The notes: generated from the sequence alone by a model not told the origin. DNA of 63,923 bases from an uncultured Alphaproteobacteria bacterium (GCA_902578545.1 CACHDI010000009.1:1-63923); one strand, 5' to 3'. Numbered from the stretch's first letter, positions 27,723 to 38,571 are shown. Program-made: numbers and translations.

Positions 27723-28820
27723 ATGCTGGATTATATCATTCGCAGAGTTTTATTTATAATACCAACATTATTGGGAATAATGTTTCTAAATTTTCTATTG
27801 GTTCAATTTGTACCAGGAGGTCCAGTTGAGCAAATGATATACCAATTTGAAAATGGATCAAATTTAGATTTAGTAGGAGGAGGAGGTTCTGATGCTGGAC
27901 AAGAAAATAATTCAAACCAGTCATTATCAAATGATTCAAAATATAAAGGTGCACAGGGCTTACCAGAAGAATTTATTAAAGATTTAGAAAAACAATTTGG
28001 CTTTGACAAATCACCAAGTGAGCGTTTTTTAATAATGGTAAAAAATTATTTAACATTTGATTTTGGAGAAAGTTATTTTAGATCAATTTCAGTTATTGAT
28101 TTAGTATTAGAAAAAATGCCTGTCTCTATTACTCTTGGTTTATGGTCAACTCTAATCGCATATCTTGTTTCTATACCACTTGGTATTAGAAAAGCAGTAA
28201 ATGACGGCTCTTCTTTTGATACAATTTCCTCAGGCATAATAATTATTTGTTATTCTTTACCTGGGTTTTTATTTGCTATTATTTTACTAGTTTTTTTTGC
28301 AGGAGGAAGTTACTATCAAATTTTTCCAATGAGAGGATTAACTTCAGATAATTGGTCTGATCTGTCTTTTTTGGGTAAAATTTTTGATTATCTCTGGCAC
28401 ATAACTCTTCCTGTTTTAGCTTCAACGATTGGGTCATTTGCAACGCTTACTTTGCTAACAAAAAATTCGTTTGTAGATGAAATAAAAAAACAGTATGTGA
28501 TTACTGCTAAAGCAAAAGGTCTCCCAAGTAATAGTATCTTATATGGACATGTATTTAGAAATGCTATGCTAATTATTATTGCAGGATTCCCTGGATTATT
28601 TATTGGTGTATTTTTTGGTGGGTCTTTAATAATAGAAACGATTTTTTCTTTGGACGGGTTAGGACGATTAGGGTTTGAAGCTGCTCTTACTCGAGATTAT
28701 CCTGTAATGTTTGGTACTTTGTATTTTTTTGGATTATTGGGATTAATAATTGGTCTTGTGTCAGACCTTGTATATGTAATGGTAGATCCAAGAATTGACT
28801 TCGAAAGTAGAAATACATGA
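27723..28820 (+). CDS. yejB: YejB-like ABC transporter permease
   Basis: A 365-aa inner-membrane permease of the DppB/OppB type. The N-terminus MLDYIIRRVLFIIPTLLGI is typical, with a long periplasmic loop (about residues 35-100) containing a Gly-rich VGGGGSDAG stretch. The cytoplasmic EAA-like loop is YVITAKAKGLPSNSILYGHV. It starts 6 bases after yejA and overlaps yejE by 4 bases. Confidence 0.92.
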   Translation: MLDYIIRRVLFIIPTLLGIMFLNFLLVQFVPGGPVEQMIYQFENGSNLDLVGGGGSDAGQENNSNQSLSNDSKYKGAQGLPEEFIKDLEKQFGFDKSPSERFLIMVKNYLTFDFGESYFRSISVIDLVLEKMPVSITLGLWSTLIAYLVSIPLGIRKAVNDGSSFDTISSGIIIICYSLPGFLFAIILLVFFAGGSYYQIFPMRGLTSDNWSDLSFLGKIFDYLWHITLPVLASTIGSFATLTLLTKNSFVDEIKKQYVITAKAKGLPSNSILYGHVFRNAMLIIIAGFPGLFIGVFFGGSLIIETIFSLDGLGRLGFEAALTRDYPVMFGTLYFFGLLGLIIGLVSDLVYVMVDPRIDFESRNT

Positions 28821-29902
28821 GCCCTATAAACAAAAGACGTTGGGAAAATTTTAAAAAAAATAAACGGGCTTATTTTAGTCTATTTATTTTTTGCTCAGTA
28901 TTTCTTATATCCATCTTCGCAGAATTTATAGCAAATGATAAACCGTTGTTGATTTATCATAATAATGAATTTTATTCACCAATATTTAAAAAATATAGTG
29001 AGCGTGAGTTTGGTGGAGAATTTGAAACAGAAGCTGAATATAAAACAATTGAAGTTAAATGTTTAATATTGAGTGGTGGTATGTTAGAGGAATGTTTAGA
29101 TATTCCAGAACAGACAATTAAAAATATTGAAAAATCTGATTTGAAAAATTGGATATTATGGCCAATAATCAATTCATCTTTTGATACTGTAAATTATGAT
29201 GTTGAAATAGCCCCAAGCCCTCCAGATAATAATCACTTACTTGGAACCGATGATCAAACCCGAGATGTTGTGGCTAGAATAATTTATGGCTTCAGACTTT
29301 CTGTTTTTTTTGCATTCTTAGTCACTTTTTTTTCAACAATAATTGGTATAGGCGCGGGAGCAGTTCAAGGCTTTTTTGGGGGATGGACTGATTTAATTTT
29401 TCAAAGATTTATAGAAATTTGGACTTCACTTCCCTACCTATATGTAATCATAATATTAGCAGCAGTTTTTCCAATGAATTTTTGGTTACTTACTTTTATC
29501 GTAATTCTTTTTAGTTGGACAGCACTTGTTGGTGTTGTAAGAGCAGAGTTCCTAAGAGTAAGAAATTTTGAATATATAATGGCTGCTAGGGCTCTTGGAA
29601 TTTCTAATTTAAAAATTATAATTCGTCATATTATTCCTAATGCTATGGTCGCTAGTATTACTTTACTTCCATTTTTTATAACTGGTTCAATCGGTACTCT
29701 TGCTACTCTAGATTTTCTTGGGTTCGGATTACCAGCTAACTACCCTTCTTTAGGTGAGCTTGCTCTTCAAGCCAAGAATCAACTTAATGCTCCTTGGCTA
29801 GGCATATCAGCTTTTGTTACTTTTACAGTAATGTTATCACTTCAAGTATTTATTTTTGAGGGAATAAGAGATGCTTTTGACCCTAGAAAAGTTTTTGTAT
29901 GA
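28817..29902 (+). CDS. yejE: YejE-like ABC transporter permease
   Basis: A 361-aa DppC/OppC-type permease. A cytoplasmic basic N-terminus is followed by one span, a large periplasmic domain to about residue 145 carrying LGTDDQTRDVVARIIYG, and then the permease core with the EAA loop YIMAARALGISNLKIIIRHI. Both ends overlap the neighbouring genes by an ATGA, so translation of the operon is coupled. Confidence 0.92.
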   Translation: MSPINKRRWENFKKNKRAYFSLFIFCSVFLISIFAEFIANDKPLLIYHNNEFYSPIFKKYSEREFGGEFETEAEYKTIEVKCLILSGGMLEECLDIPEQTIKNIEKSDLKNWILWPIINSSFDTVNYDVEIAPSPPDNNHLLGTDDQTRDVVARIIYGFRLSVFFAFLVTFFSTIIGIGAGAVQGFFGGWTDLIFQRFIEIWTSLPYLYVIIILAAVFPMNFWLLTFIVILFSWTALVGVVRAEFLRVRNFEYIMAARALGISNLKIIIRHIIPNAMVASITLLPFFITGSIGTLATLDFLGFGLPANYPSLGELALQAKNQLNAPWLGISAFVTFTVMLSLQVFIFEGIRDAFDPRKVFV

Positions 29903-31488
29903 AAAAAAAAATATTAGAATTCCAAAATTTATCTATTTCATTTCAAAAAAATCAACAAGTGGTTAATAATTTATCTTTTTCACTTTACGAAAAAGAAACC
30001 CTGGCACTTGTTGGAGAAAGTGGTTCTGGTAAATCTGTCACAGCCCTAGCTAGTATGAAGCTTTTACCAAGTAACGCCAAAACAGAGGGTTTAATCAATT
30101 TTGAAAATAAAAACTTACTATCACTACAGGAACAAGAAATTCAAAAGATTCGAGGTAATAAAGTATCTTTTATTTTTCAAGAACCTATGACCTCTCTTAA
30201 TCCTCTACAAACTATACAAAAACAAATAAAAGAAAGTATTATTCTTCACCAAAATCTAAATCAAAATGAAGCTTTAGAAAAAGTTTTTTGGCTTTTAAGA
30301 ATGGTTGGTTTATCCAATATTGATGAGAAAATTCCTAGATATCCACACCAATTATCAGGTGGACAAAGACAAAGGGCAATGATTGCAATGGCATTAAGTA
30401 ATGACCCAAAAGTTTTGATTGCAGACGAGCCAACTACATCACTAGATGTATCGGTAGAAAATAAAATTCTACATCTTTTAGAAGATTTAAAAAAAAGTTT
30501 TGGAATGAGTATATTATTTATCACGCATGATCTTAATGTCGTGAAGAGAATGGCTGATAAAGTTGTTGTTATGCAATCTGGAAAAATTATTGAGACTGGG
30601 TTGACCAAAAATATTATAAATAATCCAAAGATGGATTATACTCGAAAACTTTTTTCAGAACCAGAAAAAATAATTAAAAAAAAGAAGACTACAAACTATC
30701 CTCTTGTTGAGGTTAAAAATATCATTGTTGATTATCCTATAAGAACAAGTATTTTTAGTAGGTCTAAAAAAAAATATAGAGCTGTAAATGAAGTTAACTT
30801 TAGAATAGCTCCGGGAGAAACCCTAGGAATAGTTGGAGAAAGTGGGTCTGGAAAAAGTAGTTTAGCTTTAGGAATTCTTAGATTAATACATTCAGAAGGA
30901 GATATTCTTCTTGAAAAAAAATCCATTAGAAACCTAAGGGGAAAAAATCTCATTGAGATTAGAAAAGATATTCAAATTGTTTTTCAAGACCCTTATGGAT
31001 CATTATCTCCGAGAATGTGTATATCTGAAATTATTTCTGAAGGTCTTAATGAGCATTATCCAAATTTATCAAAATCTGAAGTAATGGAAAAAGTAAAAGA
31101 AAGCATTGAGAATGTTGAATTACCCAACGACATATTAACTAGATATCCTCACGAATTCTCTGGTGGACAACGACAAAGGATTGCAATTGCAAGAGCAATA
31201 ATACTTAAACCAAAATTTTTGATACTAGATGAGCCTACTTCGGCTTTAGATAGAACTATCCAACTTCAAATTTTGAGACTATTAAACAAACTACAAAACA
31301 AATATAATATGGCCTATCTATTTATAAGTCACAACTTAAGATTAATGAAATTTTTTGCTGATCGACTCTTGGTTATGAACAAAGGATCTATTGTCGAAGA
31401 AGGTTCAACTTTAGAAATCTTTAAAAAACCGAGAAATAAGTACTCAAAACTGTTATTTGAAGCAGCATTTAATAAAAATTATAATTAA
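29899..31488 (+). CDS. yejF: YejF-like ABC transporter with two fused ATPase domains
   Basis: A 529-aa double ATPase. The first cassette has GESGSGKS (about residue 39), LSGGQRQRAM and LIADEPTTSLDVS; the second, from about residue 275, has GESGSGKSS, FSGGQRQRIA and LILDEPTSALD. The DppD/DppF pair is thus in one chain, as in YejF. It completes the yejABEF operon and ends 5 bases from the convergent 5-oxoprolinase gene. Confidence 0.93.
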   Translation: MKKKILEFQNLSISFQKNQQVVNNLSFSLYEKETLALVGESGSGKSVTALASMKLLPSNAKTEGLINFENKNLLSLQEQEIQKIRGNKVSFIFQEPMTSLNPLQTIQKQIKESIILHQNLNQNEALEKVFWLLRMVGLSNIDEKIPRYPHQLSGGQRQRAMIAMALSNDPKVLIADEPTTSLDVSVENKILHLLEDLKKSFGMSILFITHDLNVVKRMADKVVVMQSGKIIETGLTKNIINNPKMDYTRKLFSEPEKIIKKKKTTNYPLVEVKNIIVDYPIRTSIFSRSKKKYRAVNEVNFRIAPGETLGIVGESGSGKSSLALGILRLIHSEGDILLEKKSIRNLRGKNLIEIRKDIQIVFQDPYGSLSPRMCISEIISEGLNEHYPNLSKSEVMEKVKESIENVELPNDILTRYPHEFSGGQRQRIAIARAIILKPKFLILDEPTSALDRTIQLQILRLLNKLQNKYNMAYLFISHNLRLMKFFADRLLVMNKGSIVEEGSTLEIFKKPRNKYSKLLFEAAFNKNYN

Positions 31489-31492
31489 ATTT

Positions 31493-34400
31493 TTAAATTA
31501 AACCATACCCGCCACCACCAGGAGTTTTTATATGCAAAATATCATTTGCATCTACAGAAATTTTATCACATGGTTTTAAAACATTTTTTTTACCATTTTG
31601 CCGAAATATGACTGATTTTCCAACTTTTCCGGCTTTTCCTCCTTTAATACCAGGTGGAGAAACTTCGCGGTGCCCTGAAATAATTGATACATCCATTTTC
31701 TGGAGAAATCTAACATTTCTAATAACACCATCTCCACCTTTAGCAATGCCTTTTCCGCCAGAATTTTTTCTTATTGAAAATTTTTCTAATACTACGGGAA
31801 ATCTAGTTTCTAATATTTCAGGGTCAGTCAACCTACTATTTGTCATATTGCTATGTACCCCAGAAGTACCATCATATAATTTTCCGTTAGCAAGAACACC
31901 TGCACCTGTTCCACCACATATAGTTTCATAATACTGATATTTTTTATTTCCCCAAGTAACATTATTCATAGTAGATTGTGATGCCGCTTGTATTCCAAAA
32001 GCTAATAACAAAGCAGACGTTACTGCTTGACTAGTTTCAACATTTCCAGCAATTACTGCGGCGGGATATGTTGGAGAAAGAATTGTTCGTCTTGGTAAAA
32101 CTAACTCAACATTCTCCATTAAACCTGCATTCATTGGTATTTGTCCTCCAACTAAAATTCTTATGGCATATAATACCGCAGCACGAGTTACAGGCTCAGG
32201 CGCATTAAAATTGGTACATGTTTGAGATGAGGTACCTGAAAAATCTATTTTTATTTTTTTGGGACTTCTTGTAGTACTTACAGAGACTTTTATCATTCTT
32301 TTATTATCGTCGATGTCATTATCCATATGATAGGTATAAGAAGCTGATTTAATTGATTTCAAAATAGATTTTACCATTTCTGATGCATTGTTATGAACAA
32401 ATTTAGTGTATTTTTTTACTACAGGGATACCATATTCATTAATTAGATTTCTTAATTCCATTTCCCCCTTTTCACATGCTGCAACTTGAGCTCTAAGATC
32501 TGCAAGATTTTTTGACAATGCCCTTACAGGATATTTTGCACCTAATAATAGATTTGTTATTTCTGTTTTTTTAAAAACACCATTTTCTACTAATTTAAAA
32601 TTATCTATATAAACACCTTCGTCTTCAATTACTCTACTGTCAGGAGGCATTGACCCAGGAGTAAGTCCTCCCACATCTGTATGATGCCCCCTAGCTGCAA
32701 CAAAAAACAATATTTCATCTTTTAACTTATTAAAAATTGGCTTTATGACAGTTATGTCTGGAAGATGTGTCCCACCATCATAAGGTGCGTTAAGAGCAAA
32801 AACGTCTCCTCTTTTAATAATCTTATTCTTATTAATAACCGCTTTTACTGAGGCATCCATTGATCCTAAATGCACTGGCATATGAGGTGCATTTGCTATC
32901 AAATCACCATTATTATCAAATACAGCACAAGAAAAATCTAAACGTTCTTTTATTGTAACAGACTGTGCTGTGTTTTCTAAAACGACCCCCATCTGTTCTG
33001 CAATTGACATGAATATATTATTAAATACTTCTAAAAGCATAGGATTGGGTTTTGATTTATTAACATTCTCTACTTTATGCTTTTTTTTGCTTATTTTATT
33101 TAAAATAATGTCACCTTGCCCCACTTTTTTAAGCTTCCAATTTGGTCTAACCAAAATAGATGTAAAATCATCAATTATTATTGCTGGACCAATAATCTGA
33201 TTATTTTCTTTAAGGTCTTTTTTTGATATAAATTTACATTTTTGCCATCTTCCATCTATGAAAATCTTATCAAATAAAAAATCGTTTTTCTGAAGATTTT
33301 TATTTAAAATTTTTTGATCTAATTTGTTATTTTCAGTTGTTTTTGTTTGATATGCTTCGACTGAGATTGAATCAATTTGAATTGGATCGTCCGAAATTTT
33401 AAAGCCATACCTATTCTCGAAAGCTAAATAAAAATCTTTTAGCATTTTATTAAAAGGATTAAGTTTTATCTGGAAAGTGTTGTCAGAATTCTGCAACCTA
33501 AGAAAAACCATTACTTCTACTTTGATGTTACTCTTTTTTACATCTTGTTCTAGAAGTTCATTTGTTAATTCAATCGATAATTTTTTTAAAGATTCTCTTA
33601 AATATTTCATATTTTCTTTAGAAAAAATTTTTTCAATTGTTTCCTTTTTCAGACTACTAACATTAGCTAAACCAATACCATATGCTGATAATAAAGAAGC
33701 TTTAGAATGAATATAACATTTATTTATATTAAGGTTTTCAGCTACTGAACAAGCAAATTGCCCACCCGCACCGCCAAAAACCGTAAGACAATACTTATTA
33801 ATATCATATCCTTTTTGTACAGAAATTTTTTTTATAGCATTTGCCATATTCTGTGATGCTATATTTAGCCAATCCTCTGCTAAACTTTCATGAGATTGGT
33901 TAAGTTCTTTAGCTATGGGACTTATACATTTCTTAGGAGCCTTCGTATCTAAAGGCTTTTTGCCATTTTTTCCAAAAATGGCAGGAAAAAATTCAGGCTT
34001 CAATCTCCCAGTAATGATATTAGCATCTGTTACAGTTAAGGGTCCTCCATTTCCATAAGATGATGGACCTGGTAAAGAACCTGCGCTTTCAGGACCTACT
34101 TGTAACCTACCCAACCTGTAAGAAAGAATACTTCCCCCTCCTGCTGCCACAGTATTAATATTCATCATTGGGGAGGATAGCCGAACTCCTGAGATTTCAC
34201 TTTTATAAGTTCGTTCATAACTCCCAGAGAAATGGCAAACATCTGTAGAGGTGCCTCCCATATCGAAACCTATTATCTTATTTTCTCCAATTTTTTTACT
34301 GACTTCAACTGCTCCAACAACTCCTCCTGCTGGGCCAGATAAAACTGCATCTTTTCCCTTAAATAAATCTTTAGATATTAACCCCCCATTTGATTGCATA

Positions 34401-35116
34401 AACTTTAGTTTATGACCTAAATTTCCTGAAAAGTTATGTACTAATTGTTCGATATAAGTTTTTAATATAGGTGTTAAATATGCATCTAAAACAGTTGTAT
34501 CGCCTCTTTCTACAAATCTTATTTGAGGAGAAATTTCATGACTCGCAGAAACTTGGTCAAAACCTAAAGATTGTGCCAATTTTGAAATTTTTTTTTCATG
34601 ATTAATATACTTATAACCATGCATCAACAAAATAGCACAAGAAGTAATTCCTTTTTTTAAACATTTTGATAATTCAGTTTTTAATTTGAAATTATCTAGT
34701 TCAGTTATAATTTTACCATCTGACAATATTCTCTCATCAACACCTATCACTTTTTCATAAAGCTGATTAGGTAAAGTTATTTTTCTAGAAAAAATATCTG
34801 GACGATTTTGATAGCCTATTCTCAGCTGGTCTTCAAAGCCTTTAGTAACCACTAGAACAGTTTTGGCCCCCTTTCCCTCTAATAATGCATTTGTTGCTAC
34901 AGTAGTACCAACTTTAATTTCAGAAATTAAAGAGGTTGGAATTTTTTTACTTGGTGCTATATCTAAAAATTGTTTTATGGAATGAATGGTAGCATCGTTA
35001 TACTTGCTTGGATTAATTGAAAGATGTTTGGATGTTAATAACTTTCCATATGGATCTATTGCTATTGCATCTGTAAAAGTCCCACCTCTATCTATCCAAA
35101 AGCTCCATTTTGACAT
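31493..35116 (-). CDS. Fused 5-oxoprolinase (HyuA + HyuB)
   Basis: A 1207-aa ATP-dependent 5-oxoprolinase. The N-terminal HyuA half (residues 1 to about 690) begins with WIDRGGTFTDAIA and holds GPAGGVVGA and DMGGTSTDV, the ATPase fold. The HyuB half follows with GQIPMNAGL and a C-terminal GTPGGGGYG-like end (KTPGGGGYGLI). Bacteria often split these; the fused form resembles the eukaryotic OPLAH. It opens 5-oxoproline to glutamate, fitting next to peptide import and PepF. Hydantoinase-type activity is a lesser alternative. Confidence 0.9.
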   Translation of the reverse strand: MSKWSFWIDRGGTFTDAIAIDPYGKLLTSKHLSINPSKYNDATIHSIKQFLDIAPSKKIPTSLISEIKVGTTVATNALLEGKGAKTVLVVTKGFEDQLRIGYQNRPDIFSRKITLPNQLYEKVIGVDERILSDGKIITELDNFKLKTELSKCLKKGITSCAILLMHGYKYINHEKKISKLAQSLGFDQVSASHEISPQIRFVERGDTTVLDAYLTPILKTYIEQLVHNFSGNLGHKLKFMQSNGGLISKDLFKGKDAVLSGPAGGVVGAVEVSKKIGENKIIGFDMGGTSTDVCHFSGSYERTYKSEISGVRLSSPMMNINTVAAGGGSILSYRLGRLQVGPESAGSLPGPSSYGNGGPLTVTDANIITGRLKPEFFPAIFGKNGKKPLDTKAPKKCISPIAKELNQSHESLAEDWLNIASQNMANAIKKISVQKGYDINKYCLTVFGGAGGQFACSVAENLNINKCYIHSKASLLSAYGIGLANVSSLKKETIEKIFSKENMKYLRESLKKLSIELTNELLEQDVKKSNIKVEVMVFLRLQNSDNTFQIKLNPFNKMLKDFYLAFENRYGFKISDDPIQIDSISVEAYQTKTTENNKLDQKILNKNLQKNDFLFDKIFIDGRWQKCKFISKKDLKENNQIIGPAIIIDDFTSILVRPNWKLKKVGQGDIILNKISKKKHKVENVNKSKPNPMLLEVFNNIFMSIAEQMGVVLENTAQSVTIKERLDFSCAVFDNNGDLIANAPHMPVHLGSMDASVKAVINKNKIIKRGDVFALNAPYDGGTHLPDITVIKPIFNKLKDEILFFVAARGHHTDVGGLTPGSMPPDSRVIEDEGVYIDNFKLVENGVFKKTEITNLLLGAKYPVRALSKNLADLRAQVAACEKGEMELRNLINEYGIPVVKKYTKFVHNNASEMVKSILKSIKSASYTYHMDNDIDDNKRMIKVSVSTTRSPKKIKIDFSGTSSQTCTNFNAPEPVTRAAVLYAIRILVGGQIPMNAGLMENVELVLPRRTILSPTYPAAVIAGNVETSQAVTSALLLAFGIQAASQSTMNNVTWGNKKYQYYETICGGTGAGVLANGKLYDGTSGVHSNMTNSRLTDPEILETRFPVVLEKFSIRKNSGGKGIAKGGDGVIRNVRFLQKMDVSIISGHREVSPPGIKGGKAGKVGKSVIFRQNGKKNVLKPCDKISVDANDILHIKTPGGGGYGLI

Positions 35117-35199
35117 AAAATTTCCTAAATTATTTTTTGAATGACTTAATAAACTTTATTTTTATAATACATAAAACTTATAATGAAAGTATAATTAAA

Positions 35200-35883
35200 A
35201 TGTCAATTTGGTCCAATATATCAAAACTAATTGCAACTATTGCAAAAAAAGGTGAGCAACTAAACAATATTTTTCAAAAGCTGAAAACTCCACCCCAAAA
35301 AACTGTTGGTTTCACGATTGCAGTAATTGCACTTAGCGCAAAAATGGCAAAAGCTGATGGTATTGTAACAAATGAAGAGATAAGAGCGTTCAGACAAGTT
35401 TTTTTTATACCTAAAAATGAAGAAAAAAATGCATCTATGGTTTTCAATTTGGCAAGAAAAGATGTTGCTGGGTTTGAAATTTATGCTAACAAAATCAGTA
35501 AAATGCTTTATTCAAATACTAAAGTTCTAGAAGAATTATTAGAAGGTCTACTACATATTGCAACATCTGATGGGAAATATCATCCATCAGAAAACCAATT
35601 TATTGAAACGGTAGCAAAAATTTTCAAAATTAATCGTGTTAAATTAAATGTTTTAAAATCAAGATATTTACCAAATGAAATAATTAACCCTTTTTTAATT
35701 TTAGATGCTAATCCAAATTGGGATATTTCACTCATTAAAAAAAAATGGAAGGAACTAGTTCGTGAATGCCATCCCGATAAATATTTGATAAGAGGATTGC
35801 CTTCAGAAGCAGTAGTATTGGCAAATAATAGGCTTTTAAAAATAAATGAAGCCTGGGAAATGATAAAAAAAATGAAAAATTGA
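35200..35883 (+). CDS. TerB-like + J-domain co-chaperone (DjlA-like)
   Basis: About 227 aa from the ATG at 35200. The middle (about residues 40-150) is a TerB-like helical domain: KTVGFTIAVIALSAKMAKAD and the later LLHIATSDGKYHPSE pattern. The C-terminal J-domain carries the HPD triad (RECHPDKY) that stimulates DnaK. The domain order is that of DjlA, although the N-terminal membrane anchor is absent if this start is right. A TTG 63 bases upstream gives a longer form with a hydrophobic N-terminus, which could be that anchor; the choice is open. Confidence 0.82.
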   Translation: MSIWSNISKLIATIAKKGEQLNNIFQKLKTPPQKTVGFTIAVIALSAKMAKADGIVTNEEIRAFRQVFFIPKNEEKNASMVFNLARKDVAGFEIYANKISKMLYSNTKVLEELLEGLLHIATSDGKYHPSENQFIETVAKIFKINRVKLNVLKSRYLPNEIINPFLILDANPNWDISLIKKKWKELVRECHPDKYLIRGLPSEAVVLANNRLLKINEAWEMIKKMKN

Positions 35884-35910
35884 AAATATAATTTAATAAG
35901 AGGATAATAA

Positions 35911-37695
35911 ATGAACAAAAAAATGCTTCTTAAAAAAGAACTCCCTTCTTGGGATCTATCAGACTTATACAAATCTACTCAAAGTCAGGAAATTAATTTT
36001 GATTTAAGTCAATTAGAAAAGTTAACAACAAATTTTAACAAAAAATATAAAGGTAACGTACATAAACTTTCTGACAAAAAGTTTTACGATTTATTTAATA
36101 GTTTAGAAAAAATAGAAAAATTGAGTGGTAGGTTAATTTCATATGCTTATTTGAATTACTGTGAAAATGTATCTTGTGAAGAAAAAAATAAATTTCTGTC
36201 AGATATTCAAGAAAAACTAGTAAAGTTTGAGTCAAAGATGCTTTTTTTGTCATTAGAAATAAATTCTATAAGTGAAAAAAAATTTAGAAAATTAATCGCA
36301 AAAAAAAGTAAAGTGAAAAGATATGAGACTTTCTTTAACAAATTAAGATTATTTAAACCTTACCAACTATCAGAATCTATGGAAAATTTGTTAAATGAAT
36401 ATAAATCGTCATCGAAATCATCTTGGTGTAAATTATTTGATGAAACAATTTCGGAATTAAGTATATCAATATCAAATAAAAAATATTCCTTTGAAGAAAG
36501 TTTGAACCTTTTTCAAAGTCCTAATTCTAAAACAAGAGCAATGGCAGGTATAAAGCTCTCAGAGAGTTTGAAGGAAAAAATAAAAATATTTTGCCGAATA
36601 ACAAATACTCTAGCTAAGGAAAAGCAAATAGAGGATGAAAAAAGAAATTTTAGTGACCCTGCTGCTTCTAGACATTTAGCTAATAGTATTGATCCCAAAA
36701 TAATAAAAAATCTAAGAGATACTATTGTGGACACATATGAAAATACATCTCATAGATATTATAAACTTAAAGCTAAAATTTTAAACAAAAAAAAATTAAC
36801 TTTGTGGGATAGAAATGCACCTATTAGATCAAGAAAAGAGCCACCTATAGATTGGGATAAGGCAAAAAATTTAGTCTTGGAAGCTTATTATGATTTTGAT
36901 CCTAAGATAGCAGAAATAGGAAAAGGCTTTTTTGATAATAATTGGATACATGCTAAAACAGACCCCTTTAAGGCATCTGGAGCCTTTAGTCATCCAACAG
37001 TTACTAATGTTCATCCATATATTCTAGTTAACTATTTTGGTACTAGTCGGGACGTTATGACCCTAGCACACGAATTAGGGCATGGAATACACCAAGTACT
37101 TGCTTCAAAACAAGGAGAAATTTTATCAAGTACACCCTTAACATTTGCAGAAACGGCTTCAGTTTTTGGAGAAATGCTTACCTTTGAAAGACTTTTAAAT
37201 GCAGAAAAAAATGTTACTAAAAGGAAGTATCTATTGGCTGGAAAAATAGAAGATATTATAAATACAGTAGTTAGACAAATTTCTTTTTATGAGTTTGAAA
37301 CACAGGTACATAATCATAGAAAAAATGGGGAGTTAACTTCAGATGAAATATCCGAAATATGGATGAATATTTCTAGAGAAAGCCTAGGTGATAGTTTTGA
37401 TTATGATCCTAGATATAAATATTTTTGGTCATATATCCCTCATTTTATCCATTCACCCTTTTATGTTTATGCTTATGCTTTTGGTGATGGGATGGTAAAT
37501 GCACTTTTTTCAAAATATAAAAATAAAGAATTAGGTTTTGAAAAAAAATATATAAACTTGCTGAAGGCTGGTGGATCAAAGGATTACAATAACCTACTCA
37601 AACCTCTTAATTTAGATATAACTAAAAAAGATTTTTGGACACAAAGTATTAGTGTTGTTAATAATTTAATAGATGAGTTAGAGAGTACTATTTAA
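35911..37695 (+). CDS. pepF: Oligoendopeptidase F (M3 metallopeptidase)
   Basis: A 594-aa M3-family zinc peptidase. The active-site helix reads TLAHELGHGIHQ, with the third zinc ligand in FAETASVFGE. The rest is the helical M3 fold of usual length. It degrades short peptides in the cytoplasm and logically follows the peptide importer and 5-oxoprolinase. AGAGGATAA precedes the ATG, 27 bases after the J-domain gene. Its stop directly abuts the rpoH stop on the other strand. Confidence 0.93.
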   Translation: MNKKMLLKKELPSWDLSDLYKSTQSQEINFDLSQLEKLTTNFNKKYKGNVHKLSDKKFYDLFNSLEKIEKLSGRLISYAYLNYCENVSCEEKNKFLSDIQEKLVKFESKMLFLSLEINSISEKKFRKLIAKKSKVKRYETFFNKLRLFKPYQLSESMENLLNEYKSSSKSSWCKLFDETISELSISISNKKYSFEESLNLFQSPNSKTRAMAGIKLSESLKEKIKIFCRITNTLAKEKQIEDEKRNFSDPAASRHLANSIDPKIIKNLRDTIVDTYENTSHRYYKLKAKILNKKKLTLWDRNAPIRSRKEPPIDWDKAKNLVLEAYYDFDPKIAEIGKGFFDNNWIHAKTDPFKASGAFSHPTVTNVHPYILVNYFGTSRDVMTLAHELGHGIHQVLASKQGEILSSTPLTFAETASVFGEMLTFERLLNAEKNVTKRKYLLAGKIEDIINTVVRQISFYEFETQVHNHRKNGELTSDEISEIWMNISRESLGDSFDYDPRYKYFWSYIPHFIHSPFYVYAYAFGDGMVNALFSKYKNKELGFEKKYINLLKAGGSKDYNNLLKPLNLDITKKDFWTQSISVVNNLIDELESTI

Positions 37696-38571
37696 TTATG
37701 CGGGTACTTTTTGTGCCAACTCGAACATTTTCTTTTGAAGTTTTTCAAACGCCCTAACTTCAATCTGACGAATTCGTTCTCTACTCACATTATATTCATT
37801 ACTTAATTCTTCTAAAGTAAGAGGATCATCTATAAGTTTTCTTTTAGTCAAGATTTCACGTTCTCTCTGATTAAGAGTGATAAGCGCTGATTTCAACAAT
37901 ATTCTTCTACTATCAAGTTCTTGCTTGTCAGCAAATTTTGATGCATGGTCAGAATCTTCATCTTCAATCCAATCCTGCCACTCTAAAGTGCCTTCATTAT
38001 TATTATTAACTAAAACATTTAAAGAAGCATCTCCCCCACCCATTCGTCTATTCATAGATATGACTTCATCTTGACTTACATTGAGGTTTTCAGCAATACT
38101 TTTTACATTATCAGGGTGTAACTCACCATCTTCCATTACACCAATTCTATTTTTAGCTTTCCTTAAATTAAAAAAAAGTTTTTTCTGGGCACTTGTAGTA
38201 CCCATTTTTACCAAACTCCAGCTTCTTAATATATATTCTTGTATACTTGCTTTGATCCACCACATTGCATATGTCGCTAAACGAAAACCTTTGTCTGGAT
38301 CAAATCTTTTCACTGCTTGCATTAACCCTACATTAGCTTCTGACACGACTTCGTTAATTGGAAGACCATATCCTCTGTAACCAAGAGCAATTTTTGCAGC
38401 TAAACGTAAATGAGAAGTAACTAATCTGTGAGCGCTCTTTCTATCATCATGATCTACCCATGCCTTGGCTAACATAAACTCCTCTTCAGAAGTAAGCATA
38501 GGAAATTTTTTTATCTCATTCAGATAATCTGAAAGGCTTCCATCGGTTAAAGCTGGTAAATTTTTATTCAT
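37696..38571 (-). CDS. rpoH: RNA polymerase sigma-32 (heat-shock) factor
   Basis: A 291-aa group of sigma-70 family. Region 2 contains LRLAAKIALGYRGYGLP and the DNA-melting MWWIKASIQEYILRSWS; region 4 has the helix-turn-helix LTLEELSNEYNVSRERIRQI. The RpoH box (QREREI... region and QKKLFFNLR) distinguishes it from housekeeping sigma. It directs the heat-shock regulon. It is 53 bases downstream of rluD, the usual alphaproteobacterial order. Confidence 0.95.
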   Translation of the reverse strand: MNKNLPALTDGSLSDYLNEIKKFPMLTSEEEFMLAKAWVDHDDRKSAHRLVTSHLRLAAKIALGYRGYGLPINEVVSEANVGLMQAVKRFDPDKGFRLATYAMWWIKASIQEYILRSWSLVKMGTTSAQKKLFFNLRKAKNRIGVMEDGELHPDNVKSIAENLNVSQDEVISMNRRMGGGDASLNVLVNNNNEGTLEWQDWIEDEDSDHASKFADKQELDSRRILLKSALITLNQREREILTKRKLIDDPLTLEELSNEYNVSRERIRQIEVRAFEKLQKKMFELAQKVPA

